A DNA stretch of 64,000 nucleotides, taken from NCBI GenBank assembly GCA_026625165.1, contig CP112999.1, positions 868,001 through 932,000 on the forward strand, read 5' to 3'. The notes under the pieces were generated by a model, which had not been told where the DNA came from, did no database searches, and was given only the letters and a program-made list of their open reading frames with translations. Both the position numbers and the translations under genes were made by a program. This DNA is from Methanoregula sp. GTDB lineage: Archaea > Halobacteriota > Methanomicrobia > Methanomicrobiales > Methanospirillaceae. Positions 47,158-55,595 of this stretch are shown here, in pieces. The first letter of the stretch is position 1, and each line of letters opens with the position of its first letter.

Positions 47158-47240
47158 GTCCCCCGCTTGCGATATCCGCGGAAAACCGGTTTAACTTGGA
47201 TTTTTATTACAGATGTGAAATCAGGGATTTCTCTAAAGCC
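47158..47240. repeat. Dispersed element, copy 1 (see 54190)
   Basis: About 80 bases similar to 54190-54270. The best blocks are GATATCCGCGGAAAACCGGT against GATATCTGTGGAAATCCGGT, and GATGTGAAATCAGGGATTT against GATGTAAGATCAGGGATTT. The element lies about 40 bases before the gene at 47282. Confidence 0.6.
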
Positions 47241-47281
47241 AAAAAAACACAACAATCAAAACAGTCCGGCCCCTATAACTG

Positions 47282-47869
47282 ATGGCAGCAGCGCGACACC
47301 CGAACATGATCCCCGGAGACTTTCTTTTCCCACTCATCATCTTTTGCGCCAAGGTTGTTGAGACAAGCCTTGACACGATCCGCATGGTCTATGTCACCAA
47401 AGGGCACCCGAACCTTGCGGCAGGGATCGGGGTGGTCAAGATCGGGATCTGGCTGGTCTCAACCGGGCTTGTGCTCACAAATTTTACCAACATCCCCGGC
47501 ATCCTTGCTTATATCGCAGGTTACGGAGTCGGGACGCTGATTGGCATGAATATCGAGGAACGGATCAGCATCGGTAATGTGCTTGTACGTATCATCACAT
47601 CAAAAGACCCGGAATCCCTGATCGCCCACCTGTCCGGCATCGGTTTCGGTATTACCCGTGTCAATGCCGCGGGTTCGTTCACCCCATCCGTTGCCGTGCT
47701 CCTCATGGTGGTCCCGAGGACCGAGCTCGACCGGCTCCTTGCGGCTCTTAAAAAGGATTATCCTGACCTCCTGTTCACGGTCGAGGATATCCGGAAGATG
47801 AGCGAGCAGGGCACGATCTTTTTTGGCAAACGTCGGGGCGGCCTGCGACGGTTTTTGGGAATGGACTAA
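47282..47869 (+). CDS. DUF2179/DUF5698 membrane protein (UPF0316-like)
   Basis: A 195-residue protein with three N-terminal membrane helices (about 10-95) including DTIRMVYVTKGHPNLAAGIG, then a cytoplasmic DUF2179-like domain with repeated Gly-x-Gly and beta-strand pattern (IAHLSGIGFGITRVNAAGSF). This matches the UPF0316/YebE family, whose role is unknown. An inner ATG at 47306 (MIPGDFLF) is an alternative start. It stands alone downstream of the hairpin cluster. Confidence 0.82.
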   Translation: MAAARHPNMIPGDFLFPLIIFCAKVVETSLDTIRMVYVTKGHPNLAAGIGVVKIGIWLVSTGLVLTNFTNIPGILAYIAGYGVGTLIGMNIEERISIGNVLVRIITSKDPESLIAHLSGIGFGITRVNAAGSFTPSVAVLLMVVPRTELDRLLAALKKDYPDLLFTVEDIRKMSEQGTIFFGKRRGGLRRFLGMD

Positions 47870-48057
47870 AAGGGGGCAAGAAATCCTGGTACTATGGAAA
47901 TGATGGTCTGGCAAGGATTTCCTAAAAACCCCAAAAAAACGGGTTTGCTCCGCATCTACCGGTCATGAACCGGTTTGTGTCATCTGGCACAGGTGTCTTA
48001 TTTGACGAGGCGTACGGAGGAGACATTTCCTTATGTGCCTGTTCCAGGTACAAAATA

Positions 48058-48729
48058 TCAAACGGCCTTTTTTCCGAATAAAAATTCCTCTGCAACATAC
48101 CTGCAAAACCGGTTGCTTTCAGCAAGATGCCGCTTTGAATCCCGCAGGATCTTTTGACGACGGGATGCACGGAGATCCTTTGTCCAGTCTGCAATCAGGG
48201 CATCGGTCATCTCAAGATGGAACTGGAGGCCGGTCGCAGACTTCAACCGGAATGCCTGGTTTTTCACACGGTCACCGGTGCACAGCAGTCTCCCACCATA
48301 CGGGATATCAAAGGTCTCATTATGCATCTGGAAAACATACAAGGAGTCCGGAAATGTGGAAAATATCCCGTCCGCTTCCGGCACCCGGTTGACCGGATAC
48401 CAGCCGGTCTCGTTCATGAACCGGTACACTTTTGCACCATGAGCCGCTGCTATCAGCTGGGCGCCAAGGCATAGGCCCAGCACCGGGACCCGTTTTTTCA
48501 CTGCCTGCCGGATCAGCGCCTTCTCCTGTGCCAGATAACGGAACTCTGCTTCATCGTTTACGCTCATCGGGCCGCCAAGGAAGACAAGGTGGGTGGCATC
48601 GGGAGGAATCACTTCGTTAGTCTCCCAGAGGTCCTGGTATTCAAACGGAACGTTGAACTCACCGAAAACCTGCTCGAGATAGCCGAGCGGTTCGGAAGGG
48701 GTGTGCCGGAATACGATGACTTGGATCAT
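48058..48729 (-). CDS. Class I glutamine amidotransferase-like protein
   Basis: A 223-residue GATase-1 protein: nucleophile Cys in VLGLCLGAQLIAAAHGAKVY near residue 87 and catalytic His in ATGLQFHLEMTD near residue 171, which ends in the Glu of the triad. It lacks the synthetase domain of GMP synthetase, so it belongs to the free-standing YhbO/GuaA-N-like group that may hydrolyse gamma-glutamyl compounds or serve an unknown synthase. Start ATG at 48729. Single gene. Confidence 0.87.
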   Translation of the reverse strand: MIQVIVFRHTPSEPLGYLEQVFGEFNVPFEYQDLWETNEVIPPDATHLVFLGGPMSVNDEAEFRYLAQEKALIRQAVKKRVPVLGLCLGAQLIAAAHGAKVYRFMNETGWYPVNRVPEADGIFSTFPDSLYVFQMHNETFDIPYGGRLLCTGDRVKNQAFRLKSATGLQFHLEMTDALIADWTKDLRASRRQKILRDSKRHLAESNRFCRYVAEEFLFGKKAV

Positions 48730-48860
48730 AATTACTCGGGCTCATTATGTGGATTGAGGAGTATTTATGCCTGAAAAAAGATAAAGTGAACAGTTTGTAG
48801 AGGAACACGCGCCATGCGGGAATTTTTTTCAAATACTTGTAAGTTCAGGAGGAATGGAAT

Positions 48861-49661
48861 CTGGTCGTTTCCGGAAGCCCCCAAATCATTGGGTTGATCT
48901 ATGTCCTTATAGCATTCCCGGTCATTGCCGGTCTATGGTATAAAGGGAAGATGACGCGAAAAATCGTGTTTCTCTTCCTTTTTATTTCTGCAGGTTTAGG
49001 TTTTCTCATATTCTCACCGATGGTGCCGTACCAGATCCAGCAGGCAGTCACTGGCGGGGGACCGGGGCCCGGTACCCCGCTTCCTCTCGTAACCGTTCTT
49101 GTCGTGATCTTCATGGTGCTGACGTTAGTCTCGGGGAGGATCTTCTGCGGGCAGCTCTGCCCGATTGGAGCAGTACAGGAACTCATCTATACCGATCCGA
49201 AGCAGAAGACCAATACCGCACAGAAACAGGTCATCATTGTGTTCCGGTTAATATACTTCACCATATTGCTTATCGCCGGTCTTCTCTTCTCGGTCTCCCT
49301 GATACACTTCTTTGGGATCAAAGAGTTCTTTTACCTTGATCTCAATGCACCGTTCTTTTCGGTCTTTGTCATCCTGATCGCCATCTCACTCTTCTTCTAC
49401 CGCCCGTTCTGCCGGCTCTTCTGCCCGTTTGGCGTCCTGTTGTCGCTTGCTGCGGCAAAGAGCCTGTTCAAGATCCGCCGCACACCGGCATGCATCGAGT
49501 GCGGCAGATGCGAACAGGTGTGCCCTGCTGCCGAAGCGGGTGCGGATGATGGAAAGATGGAGTGCTACCTCTGCGGCAGGTGTACCCGGGCCTGTCCCAC
49601 CAAAGGGGCTCTGGAATACTCACGGGAGACCATGTCCCGGGTCAAAAAGGATGAACAATGA
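48861..49661 (+). CDS. NapH-like membrane-bound ferredoxin (start uncertain)
   Basis: About 255-266 residues. Four or five membrane helices alternate with two cytoplasmic CxxxCP motifs (FCGQLCPIGAVQ and FCRLFCPFGV), then two [4Fe-4S] motifs, CIECGRCEQVCP and CYLCGRCTRACP. This is the NapH/MauN/polyferredoxin family, which passes electrons across or along the membrane. The start is unclear: AGGAGG at 48847-48852 precedes CTG 48861 at good spacing; the ORF-level alternative is TTG 48894. An ATG at 48854 is out of frame. The start given here (48861) is a CTG. The stop overlaps the cupin start in ATGA. Confidence 0.75.
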   Translation: MVVSGSPQIIGLIYVLIAFPVIAGLWYKGKMTRKIVFLFLFISAGLGFLIFSPMVPYQIQQAVTGGGPGPGTPLPLVTVLVVIFMVLTLVSGRIFCGQLCPIGAVQELIYTDPKQKTNTAQKQVIIVFRLIYFTILLIAGLLFSVSLIHFFGIKEFFYLDLNAPFFSVFVILIAISLFFYRPFCRLFCPFGVLLSLAAAKSLFKIRRTPACIECGRCEQVCPAAEAGADDGKMECYLCGRCTRACPTKGALEYSRETMSRVKKDEQ

Positions 49662-49993
49662 CTGAAAAGAAGCAGGAAGAGTTAAAAGAGAAGGTGCTTG
49701 ATCCAAACACCCTGATCTCATACCAGGACGGTTCGGTGGTCAGCCGGATGCTTGTGTACAAACCTCAGGGCACCATCACGCTCTTTGCGTTTGATGCCGG
49801 GGAAGGACTATCAGAGCACAAGGCGCCGTATGACGCGATCGCCACAATCACCGAAGGTGAAGCCCTCATAACAATCGCCGGCAGGGAATTCCATTGTACG
49901 GCAGGGCAGATGATCATCATGCCGGCTGACATCCCGCACGCGGTCACTGCGGTGCGGCGCTTCAAGATGATGCTTACGATGATCCATGCGTGA
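49658..49993 (+). CDS. Cupin-domain protein
   Basis: A 111-residue single cupin barrel: SEHKAPYDAIATITEGEALI (first cupin motif with His and Glu) and GQMIIMPADIPHAV (second motif with its His). It probably binds a metal. Its start overlaps the NapH-like gene by 4 bases, so it is co-translated with that membrane ferredoxin; the shared role is unknown. Confidence 0.87.
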   Translation: MTEKKQEELKEKVLDPNTLISYQDGSVVSRMLVYKPQGTITLFAFDAGEGLSEHKAPYDAIATITEGEALITIAGREFHCTAGQMIIMPADIPHAVTAVRRFKMMLTMIHA

Positions 49994-50117
49994 TCTGTAA
50001 TGCAAAGATACTGCATTCTTCAATAATTATTAAAAAATTACATTCTATTCAGAGCATCCTGATTTCATGAAAGATTCAGGAGCTTATTGACAATATCCTT
50101 CCTTCTAAGTTTTCCCG

Positions 50118-50840
50118 TCACTTTTTCCTCATCTGTTTCATTATCCCTTTGAGATCCTGCATGCCGTTGTACGCTTTCAGATGACCGGGATTGATTTTTA
50201 TGGCTTTTTCAAAACACGCATACGCATCGGGGACTTTCTTAAGCCCGACAAACGAGATCCCCTTATAATACCATGCATCGGCATTGTCGGGTTTGATTGC
50301 CAGTGCATGGTCAAAGGATTCAATCGCGCCAGAGAATGCTCCCAGTTTTCCCAAAGCCCTCCCCTTGTTATACCATGCATCGGAGTGACCGGGATCGATA
50401 TCCAGCACCTTGTCAAAACACTCCACGGCTTTTTGGAACTCGCCTATCGATCCATGGGTGACCGCCTTGTCATACCATGCGTCAGCCCCGAGAATATCCT
50501 TTGCTAATGCGGTATCAAAGGCATGTAATGCATCACCGTGTTTCCCTAGCGCTTTTAATATAACGCCTTTCTTATGCCATGTGTCTGCCCGTCCGGGATC
50601 GAGTTCAAGTGCCCTTGTAAAATTTTCAAGGGCTTCCCTGTCCCTGCCCATATTTTGTAACGCGAGCCCTTTTCCTGCATATGCGTGTGCGGCATGTGCA
50701 TCTTTAAGAAGGGCTTTGTCAAACCACATGATCGCCGAGGTAAAGTCCCCCCGGCTGATGCAGGCGTCACCCTTTGCCAGAAGAGCCGGCACATCTTCCG
50801 GTGCATCCCTCTTTTTCTCCCTCCTGTCAAACAAAACCAT
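50118..50840 (-). CDS. Tetratricopeptide-repeat protein
   Basis: A 240-residue protein with at least six TPR units of 34 residues, for example SAIMWFDKALLKDAHAAHAY, ALENFTRALELDPGRADTWH and AVECFDKVLDIDPGHSDAWY, each with the Trp/Ala/Tyr/Pro pattern. No signal peptide or other domain. Such proteins act as protein-binding scaffolds. The start ATG at 50840 follows no strong ribosome-binding site. The gene lies just downstream of the tRNA-Leu gene on the same strand. Confidence 0.87.
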   Translation of the reverse strand: MVLFDRREKKRDAPEDVPALLAKGDACISRGDFTSAIMWFDKALLKDAHAAHAYAGKGLALQNMGRDREALENFTRALELDPGRADTWHKKGVILKALGKHGDALHAFDTALAKDILGADAWYDKAVTHGSIGEFQKAVECFDKVLDIDPGHSDAWYNKGRALGKLGAFSGAIESFDHALAIKPDNADAWYYKGISFVGLKKVPDAYACFEKAIKINPGHLKAYNGMQDLKGIMKQMRKK

Positions 50841-50950
50841 GGCGGGTCAGGTTGTAGTCTCTGGCACAGGTTCTTAATCCTTTTTACCAGTCCATGTCCT
50901 GAAGAAGATAAGGGGGTATGCTGCCGTCATTATCCAGCACAGATACGGAA

Positions 50951-51035
50951 TGCGAGGGACCGGATTCGAACCGGCGAACACCTTCGTGACTGGACCCTAA
51001 ATCCAGCGCCTTTGACCGGGCTCGGCAACCCTCGC
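50951..51035 (-). tRNA. tRNA-Leu (anticodon TAG)
   Basis: The minus strand has acceptor stem GCGAGGG/CCCTCGC, D-arm with GCCGAGCCCGGTCAAAGGC, anticodon arm CTGGA-TTTAGGG-TCCAG giving anticodon TAG, a long variable arm as in class II tRNAs, and a TpsiC arm with GGTTCGAATCC. The discriminator base is A. CCA is not encoded. No intron is seen. Confidence 0.93.
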
Positions 51036-51365
51036 GTCCTCATAGTGTTTGAAGGGTGGCGATAATAGATTATCGTTTCCGGTGTTAGAGAATAAGTCGG
51101 GTTGCATCCCGGCCCGTGCCAGGGCCTGAGGATCCTGTCAGTCAGGAGCGGCAGAACCGGACGATAAGGAGAGTGAGACGATTGTCTGCAGCAAATACCC
51201 GCGCGGTCGCGCGGTTGGTGCCCCCCTCGCATTTCCTGCCGAGATGCATCGCAGGGAATGTATATTTTTATAATGACAAGGATGATGAACGTCAGTACAA
51301 TAAGCCAAAGGGTGCCTAGGATATTTTGGGGGTCTGCAGAATCAATAAAAAATTAACGAATGCGA
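51036..51365. other. Gene-free interval upstream of tRNA-Leu
   Basis: A perfect palindrome, CGATAATAGATTATCG, at 51060-51075 sits about 25-40 bases before the tRNA 5' end and may include its promoter. The rest (51100-51330) has GC-rich short inverted repeats but no recognised RNA family or reading frame. Confidence 0.5.
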
Positions 51366-51527
51366 TTAGATCGGGCTTTTACCGGTGTCGCCAAATACAA
51401 GGCCGCCCGGTTTTACAATGTCCCTGACTGATCGTGCCAGGCTATCCATTTTTTCCGGTACCCTCCAACAGGAAAAAGAGATAATCATTTCCTTTTTTAA
51501 AAATGATTTATCATCATACAGGGCCAT
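51366..51527 (-). CDS. Small protein overlapping the AI-2E-type permease gene end
   Basis: 53 residues from an ATG at 51527 with AGGAG seven bases upstream: MALYDDKSFLKKEMIISFSC and then RVPEKMDSLARSVRDIVKPG. It has a mixed helical pattern and overlaps the permease stop by 14 bases, as in coupled genes. I recognise no family; a real but tiny gene is plausible. Confidence 0.5.
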   Translation of the reverse strand: MALYDDKSFLKKEMIISFSCWRVPEKMDSLARSVRDIVKPGGLVFGDTGKSPI

Positions 51528-52548
51528 GCTCTTCTCCTGCTCTTCCTGCATCCTTTCGCTCCTCAATAAGTATCTTGTATCCATTGAACAGGAGCACGAT
51601 AAAGACCGGACCAAGGACAAACCCTGCCATCCCCATCGTGATCAAACCGCCAAAGAACCCGATCAGCATCAGGAGGGGGTGTAACCTTACCCGACGCCCC
51701 ATAAGAACCGGGCGCACATAAATCTCGGGGAGTGCAGATACACCGATGTAACCAAAAAAGAAGAGGATGAGCACGCCATTGATATCACCAATCGAGAGGG
51801 CATACGTGCCAAGGAAGATAAAGACGATTGACGACCCCAGTACCGGGATCAGTTCGCAGAAGGCGCATAAAAATGAGTAGAAGAGCACGTTCCCGTACCC
51901 GAGGAACCAGAAAAAGGGGATTGCAATAACAAAAGTAAGGGCTGCAATCCCGATATGGACTACATAGATCGCATAGAGTGTATCGACAATCCCGTCACTC
52001 ATCTTCTGCACACGTATCCGTATATTCTCCGGAACCCCTGCCATGATGCGCTTTTTGAGGGTCTCCCCGTGGAGGAGAAGCACATAAAGCGATGCAAAGA
52101 AAACAATGACCTTCAGGGCAATTGTCGTGATGTCGGAAAAGATCATGGTCCAGTACCGGAAAAAGATCGATTTTGCCTGCTCAAGCCATGTTGACACCTG
52201 AATCCGTTCCACAGGAATCCCGAAAACCCGGGGATCGGTTGACGGATTTTTTACCCAGTTTTCAATAGTACCAACAATTTCCTGCAGCGTACTGCTGTTG
52301 TCTGAGAGAATTGTGATAGAAAGAAGGGCTGTCGCCACGAGCGCGACGAATATAAAAATCGTTATAAGTGCGGCGGAGAAGTAGCGGTTGATATACTTCC
52401 TGAAATAGGTATGGAGGGGAAAAATAACCACTGCAATGGATATGGCAAACACCAGCACATCGAGCAGTTTCCAGAAAATGATCAGGGTGGCAGCCAGTAT
52501 CGCCAACATGATCACAAAGGGGACCAGATCGGCCCGGAACTGACCCAT
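51514..52548 (-). CDS. AI-2E family (PerM-type) membrane transporter
   Basis: A 344-residue protein with about eight membrane helices; two near the N-terminus, an extracytoplasmic domain of about 70 residues (90-160), and a C-terminal bundle with ELIPVLGSSIVFIFLGTYAL and PVLMGRRVRLHPLLMLIGFF, both typical of the family. Substrates differ among members (autoinducer-2, sodium/proton exchange), so none is assigned. The frame ends GEEHGPV, inside the small downstream gene. Confidence 0.88.
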   Translation of the reverse strand: MGQFRADLVPFVIMLAILAATLIIFWKLLDVLVFAISIAVVIFPLHTYFRKYINRYFSAALITIFIFVALVATALLSITILSDNSSTLQEIVGTIENWVKNPSTDPRVFGIPVERIQVSTWLEQAKSIFFRYWTMIFSDITTIALKVIVFFASLYVLLLHGETLKKRIMAGVPENIRIRVQKMSDGIVDTLYAIYVVHIGIAALTFVIAIPFFWFLGYGNVLFYSFLCAFCELIPVLGSSIVFIFLGTYALSIGDINGVLILFFFGYIGVSALPEIYVRPVLMGRRVRLHPLLMLIGFFGGLITMGMAGFVLGPVFIVLLFNGYKILIEERKDAGRAGEEHGPV

Positions 52549-52669
52549 GGATGATCATAGGTGGTCAATGCACCAATTAAAATGTATGTCGGGGGCTCTT
52601 CAACCGGAATAATATAACAAGCCAAACGATACTCATAACAGGTGGGGCGAACAAACCCATTTTTTGTAC

Positions 52670-54142
52670 ATGAAGCGGATCGAACACCTTGCCGCGATCG
52701 CCCATGACATGGGCATGGTCTTTGAATTTTTGGGGTTCGCGTCCCTTCTCCCGTTCGTCGTGCTCATCATCTTCTCTGAATGGGATATGCTCATCCCGAT
52801 GGCATCGGCGCCTGTGGCATTCATTGTGTTCGGCTACCTGCTATCCCGCATTCACCGGACAGAATATACTCCCCCGCTCTCGGTCACCCTTGTTGCAGTC
52901 GCACTCTCGTGGTTTGCCATTGCGCTTGTCGGTGCACTCCCGTTTGTCTTCGGGCTCCATATATCATATACCGACAGCGTGTTTGAGGCGATGTCCGGAT
53001 GGACCGGTTCCGGTTTTACAATGCTCACAGCCCTTGACACAACGCCCAATACCCTGCTTTTCTGGAGATCGTTTACCCAGTGGATTGGCGGGATCGGGAT
53101 TATTGCATTCGGCATCTCGCTGCGCAGGAAAACACGGGTCACCCTCTTCCGCCTCTACCGCTCCGAAGGCAGGTCTGAGGAACTGATGCCCAATGTGGTT
53201 TCGACAGGGCGGCGAATGTGGGTGATCTACCTCTTTTTAACATCCGTTTTCACGGGGCTCATTATGCTCTCCGGCATTCCCCTCTGGGACTCGCTCAACC
53301 TTGTGATGGTCGCCATTGCCACCGGGGGATTTTCGATCCATGATGCAGGCATTTCATACTATAATAACCCGTTGCTGGAACTGCTCCTGATCCCTGTCAT
53401 GCTGGCCGGTGCAATGCCATTTAAGATTTATTTCCTGATGTACCATGGAAAAATCTCCGCAATGTTCAAGAACCAAATCGTCAGGGTCCTCCTGCTTATT
53501 GCAGTCATAGGCTCGGCAATCACCTCCCTTGACCTCTATATCTTCAACAATCTTCCTTTAGGGCAGGCATTCCGCGAAGGTACATTCTGTGCGATATCAG
53601 GGTTTACGACTACGGGTTTACAGAATTCAAACCCCCATCTCTGGGCGACCATCCCTATCTCGGTCGTAACGATGATGATGCTGATCGGTGGCGCTTCCGG
53701 CAGTACTGCAGGGGGCATCAAGGTGAACCGTGTAGTGCTTGCATACGAAGGAGTGAAATGGTGGTTCAAACGCTTCTTTGTCTCAAACAAGGTCATCATC
53801 CCCTTCAAGTATGAAGGGCGGACCCTTTCAAAAGAGATCTCCGAACTTGAAATCTCAAAAAATATGCTGGTGATCGTGCTCTATGTCCTCACCATCTTCC
53901 TCTCCACGATCCTCCTCATGCACCTCTATATCACCTCGTTCCGGCTGGACGAGGTGGTCTTTGAGCAGGTTTCTGCCCTTTCCAATGTCGGGCTGGGTGT
54001 CGGCTACATAACCGCATTGAGCCCATTTGCCGTCAAATGGGTGTTTATTTTTCTGATGTGGTTGGGACGGCTTGAGATTGTGCCGGTCATTATCCTTGCC
54101 ATGGGACTAATCCGGGGGTTTGAAGCAACGATTATAAAATAA
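52670..54142 (+). CDS. trkH: TrkH-type potassium transporter membrane subunit
   Basis: About 490 residues from the ATG at 52670. Four selectivity-filter loops are visible: GWTGSGFTML, ATGGFSIHD, SGFTTTGLQ and SNVGLGVGY, with the key Gly in each. GASGSTAGGIKVNR, before the last third, is a signature of TrkH/KtrB. It forms the K+ pore; the NAD-binding TrkA/KtrA partner is not next to it. The frame is intact. Confidence 0.92.
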   Translation: MKRIEHLAAIAHDMGMVFEFLGFASLLPFVVLIIFSEWDMLIPMASAPVAFIVFGYLLSRIHRTEYTPPLSVTLVAVALSWFAIALVGALPFVFGLHISYTDSVFEAMSGWTGSGFTMLTALDTTPNTLLFWRSFTQWIGGIGIIAFGISLRRKTRVTLFRLYRSEGRSEELMPNVVSTGRRMWVIYLFLTSVFTGLIMLSGIPLWDSLNLVMVAIATGGFSIHDAGISYYNNPLLELLLIPVMLAGAMPFKIYFLMYHGKISAMFKNQIVRVLLLIAVIGSAITSLDLYIFNNLPLGQAFREGTFCAISGFTTTGLQNSNPHLWATIPISVVTMMMLIGGASGSTAGGIKVNRVVLAYEGVKWWFKRFFVSNKVIIPFKYEGRTLSKEISELEISKNMLVIVLYVLTIFLSTILLMHLYITSFRLDEVVFEQVSALSNVGLGVGYITALSPFAVKWVFIFLMWLGRLEIVPVIILAMGLIRGFEATIIK

Positions 54143-54189
54143 TCTGATGATTATTTTCACGAGTCTGCCATATTTTAATCGATGGGAGA

Positions 54190-54270
54190 CCCACCCCTTG
54201 GGATATCTGTGGAAATCCGGTTAAGATGTATTCCTGTTATTGATGTAAGATCAGGGATTTTTACAGAACC
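54190..54270. repeat. Dispersed element, copy 2, before the eha operon
   Basis: About 80 bases similar to 47158-47240 (roughly three positions in four alike). It lies about 100 bases before the first eha gene. Confidence 0.6.
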
Positions 54271-54279
54271 TGTAATTCG

Positions 54280-54288
54280 TTAAATAAG
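54280..54288 (+). promoter_or_regulatory. TATA-like element before the eha-fwd operon
   Basis: TTAAATAAGG sits about 80 bases before the first ATG, giving a leader of about 50 bases. It is the best TATA candidate in this upstream region. Confidence 0.35.
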
Positions 54289-54366
54289 GATTTTTGCACA
54301 TAACACAACCTTTATCCTGTATCCATCCTGAGCTTCACTGGTAATCAGTTGGTTACGGGACGTCCC

Positions 54367-54873
54367 ATGCTCGATGAGCCCACCCGCATTCTTATCGCCG
54401 CTGCCATTTGCTGGATGAACTTCATGGTGGTGGATCTTATTTTCAAATTACCGGAGAGCGGAGGTGTCAGCGGTGCAACAGCGATTGCACAGGAAATAGA
54501 GAAAGGGGGCGGGGCGCTCAATGGCGGGTATATGATGGGTAACATCGTCAGCTCGCCGGACGCTTCAGCCGGGACACTACTTGCAAGCTGTGGGGTGTAC
54601 TGTGCGGGGTTGTTTGGCGGGCTCTTTGCTGCAGTTCTCGTCTATTTCGGCAACCGGATTTGTTACGATCCCGGCTATGCCGGAACAACGGGGTGCATCA
54701 CCGCGACCATCATTGTATATGCTGCAACACAGGCCGGGTTTGCCGCATCGGATTTTATTGCCGGCATGGTGATTGCAATCCTGACGATACAGGGCATCTC
54801 ATACGTGCACGCAAGCAGGCTCATCGCCCGGCTCTGGAAGGTGCGCTGCAGGTGGCTGAGGGGATGCAAATGA
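54367..54873 (+). CDS. ehaB: Energy-converting hydrogenase Eha membrane subunit B-like
   Basis: 168 residues from the ATG at 54367 (MLDEPTRI); the six codons before it, from a TTG, add no family sequence. Three or four membrane helices, with a polar loop GALNGGYMMGNIVSSPDASA between the first two. By position and size it fits EhaB of the Eha complex, which lacks a known catalytic role and probably builds the membrane arm. No EhaA-like small gene comes before it. It overlaps ehaC in ATGA. Confidence 0.7.
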   Translation: MLDEPTRILIAAAICWMNFMVVDLIFKLPESGGVSGATAIAQEIEKGGGALNGGYMMGNIVSSPDASAGTLLASCGVYCAGLFGGLFAAVLVYFGNRICYDPGYAGTTGCITATIIVYAATQAGFAASDFIAGMVIAILTIQGISYVHASRLIARLWKVRCRWLRGCK

Positions 54874-55115
54874 TCGCTATCTACGTCTGCGCTGTCATTG
54901 CAGTATATGCAGCCCTGCGGATCATACTCCAGAGAAACACGATGCGTAAGCTCCCGTTCCTCAATGCTGTGTCATTTGCGGTAACCGGGATCATCGCCCT
55001 GCTGCTCCCGCACCCGATCACCATTGCCGCAGCTGCGGCGTATTTTGTCGGGTCTACCTTAGAGTCCAATGCAATCGCCAGTACATGGGCAGGAGGGATC
55101 AAAAAAGATGAATGA
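54870..55115 (+). CDS. ehaC: Eha membrane subunit C (DUF2109-like)
   Basis: 81 residues, three hydrophobic helices (start MIAIYVCAVIAVYAALRIIL), with ATFV-like YFVGSTLESNAIASTWAGG near the end. Length and order fit EhaC. It overlaps ehaB by 4 bases and ehaD by 8. Confidence 0.72.
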   Translation: MIAIYVCAVIAVYAALRIILQRNTMRKLPFLNAVSFAVTGIIALLLPHPITIAAAAAYFVGSTLESNAIASTWAGGIKKDE

Positions 55116-55338
55116 GCTTGTCATGGTCGCCTGCACTGCCCTTGTGTTCATCGGGACGGCAGCGGCGATACTTGAGCGGGATCCCTTCAGCAAACTCATC
55201 TCACTCTCCATCATGATCTCAGGAATATTCCCGTTCATTATCGACCGGGGTTTGCTTGACGTGGCTATTGCCACAGCCCTGATCGCACCCCTCTCCACCA
55301 TTTTTATCCTCATGGTCTGCCGGAGGATACCGGCATGA
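55108..55338 (+). CDS. ehaD: Eha membrane subunit D (DUF2108-like)
   Basis: 76 residues from the ATG at 55108; three short membrane helices with ERDPFSKLISLSIMISG near residue 25, which resembles the K-subunit-like fold of complex I (NuoK/MrpC). Such subunits belong to the ion-translocating arm. Overlaps neighbours by 8 and 4 bases. Confidence 0.72.
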   Translation: MNELVMVACTALVFIGTAAAILERDPFSKLISLSIMISGIFPFIIDRGLLDVAIATALIAPLSTIFILMVCRRIPA

Positions 55339-55595
55339 TGGTCGCAGGGTATGCACCGGAGTTTTTGATCGGCCTTTCGATCCTTGTCATCGGGACAATT
55401 GCCGCGGCATTCCCCCGTCCCAGAGATTATCTTACCCGGCTCATCAATCTCGAGATACCCGGCTGGGGGCTTTTACTTGTCATGCTCTCGTACAACGAGG
55501 CACTCGCGCTATTTACATTCGGGGCAATTTCAGTGCTTTCGACATTCATCTACGTCAGAGTGATGCAGAAAAAAGAAGGGGGCATCCGTGGATGA
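55335..55595 (+). CDS. ehaE: Eha membrane subunit E (DUF2107-like)
   Basis: 86 residues, three membrane helices with PRPRDYLTRLINLEIPGWGL between helices 1 and 2 and a basic C-terminus. Size and order fit EhaE, probably part of the antiporter-like ion path. Overlaps ehaD and ehaF in ATGA. Confidence 0.72.
   Translation: MMVAGYAPEFLIGLSILVIGTIAAAFPRPRDYLTRLINLEIPGWGLLLVMLSYNEALALFTFGAISVLSTFIYVRVMQKKEGGIRG

Larger units (their letters stand above)
46880..47281. other. Gene-free interval with nested hairpins and a dispersed element
   Basis: No coding frame is supported. The interval holds a sequence like the insertion-sequence end at 46975 (GGCTCTATAGAAA), three perfect hairpins between 47017 and 47125, and an 80-base sequence (47158-47240) that recurs before the eha operon. 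Confidence 0.65.

Noticed and set aside
51100-51330. Structured RNA such as SRP RNA or RNase P RNA upstream of tRNA-Leu
   Set aside because: The conserved core motifs of both RNAs are missing.
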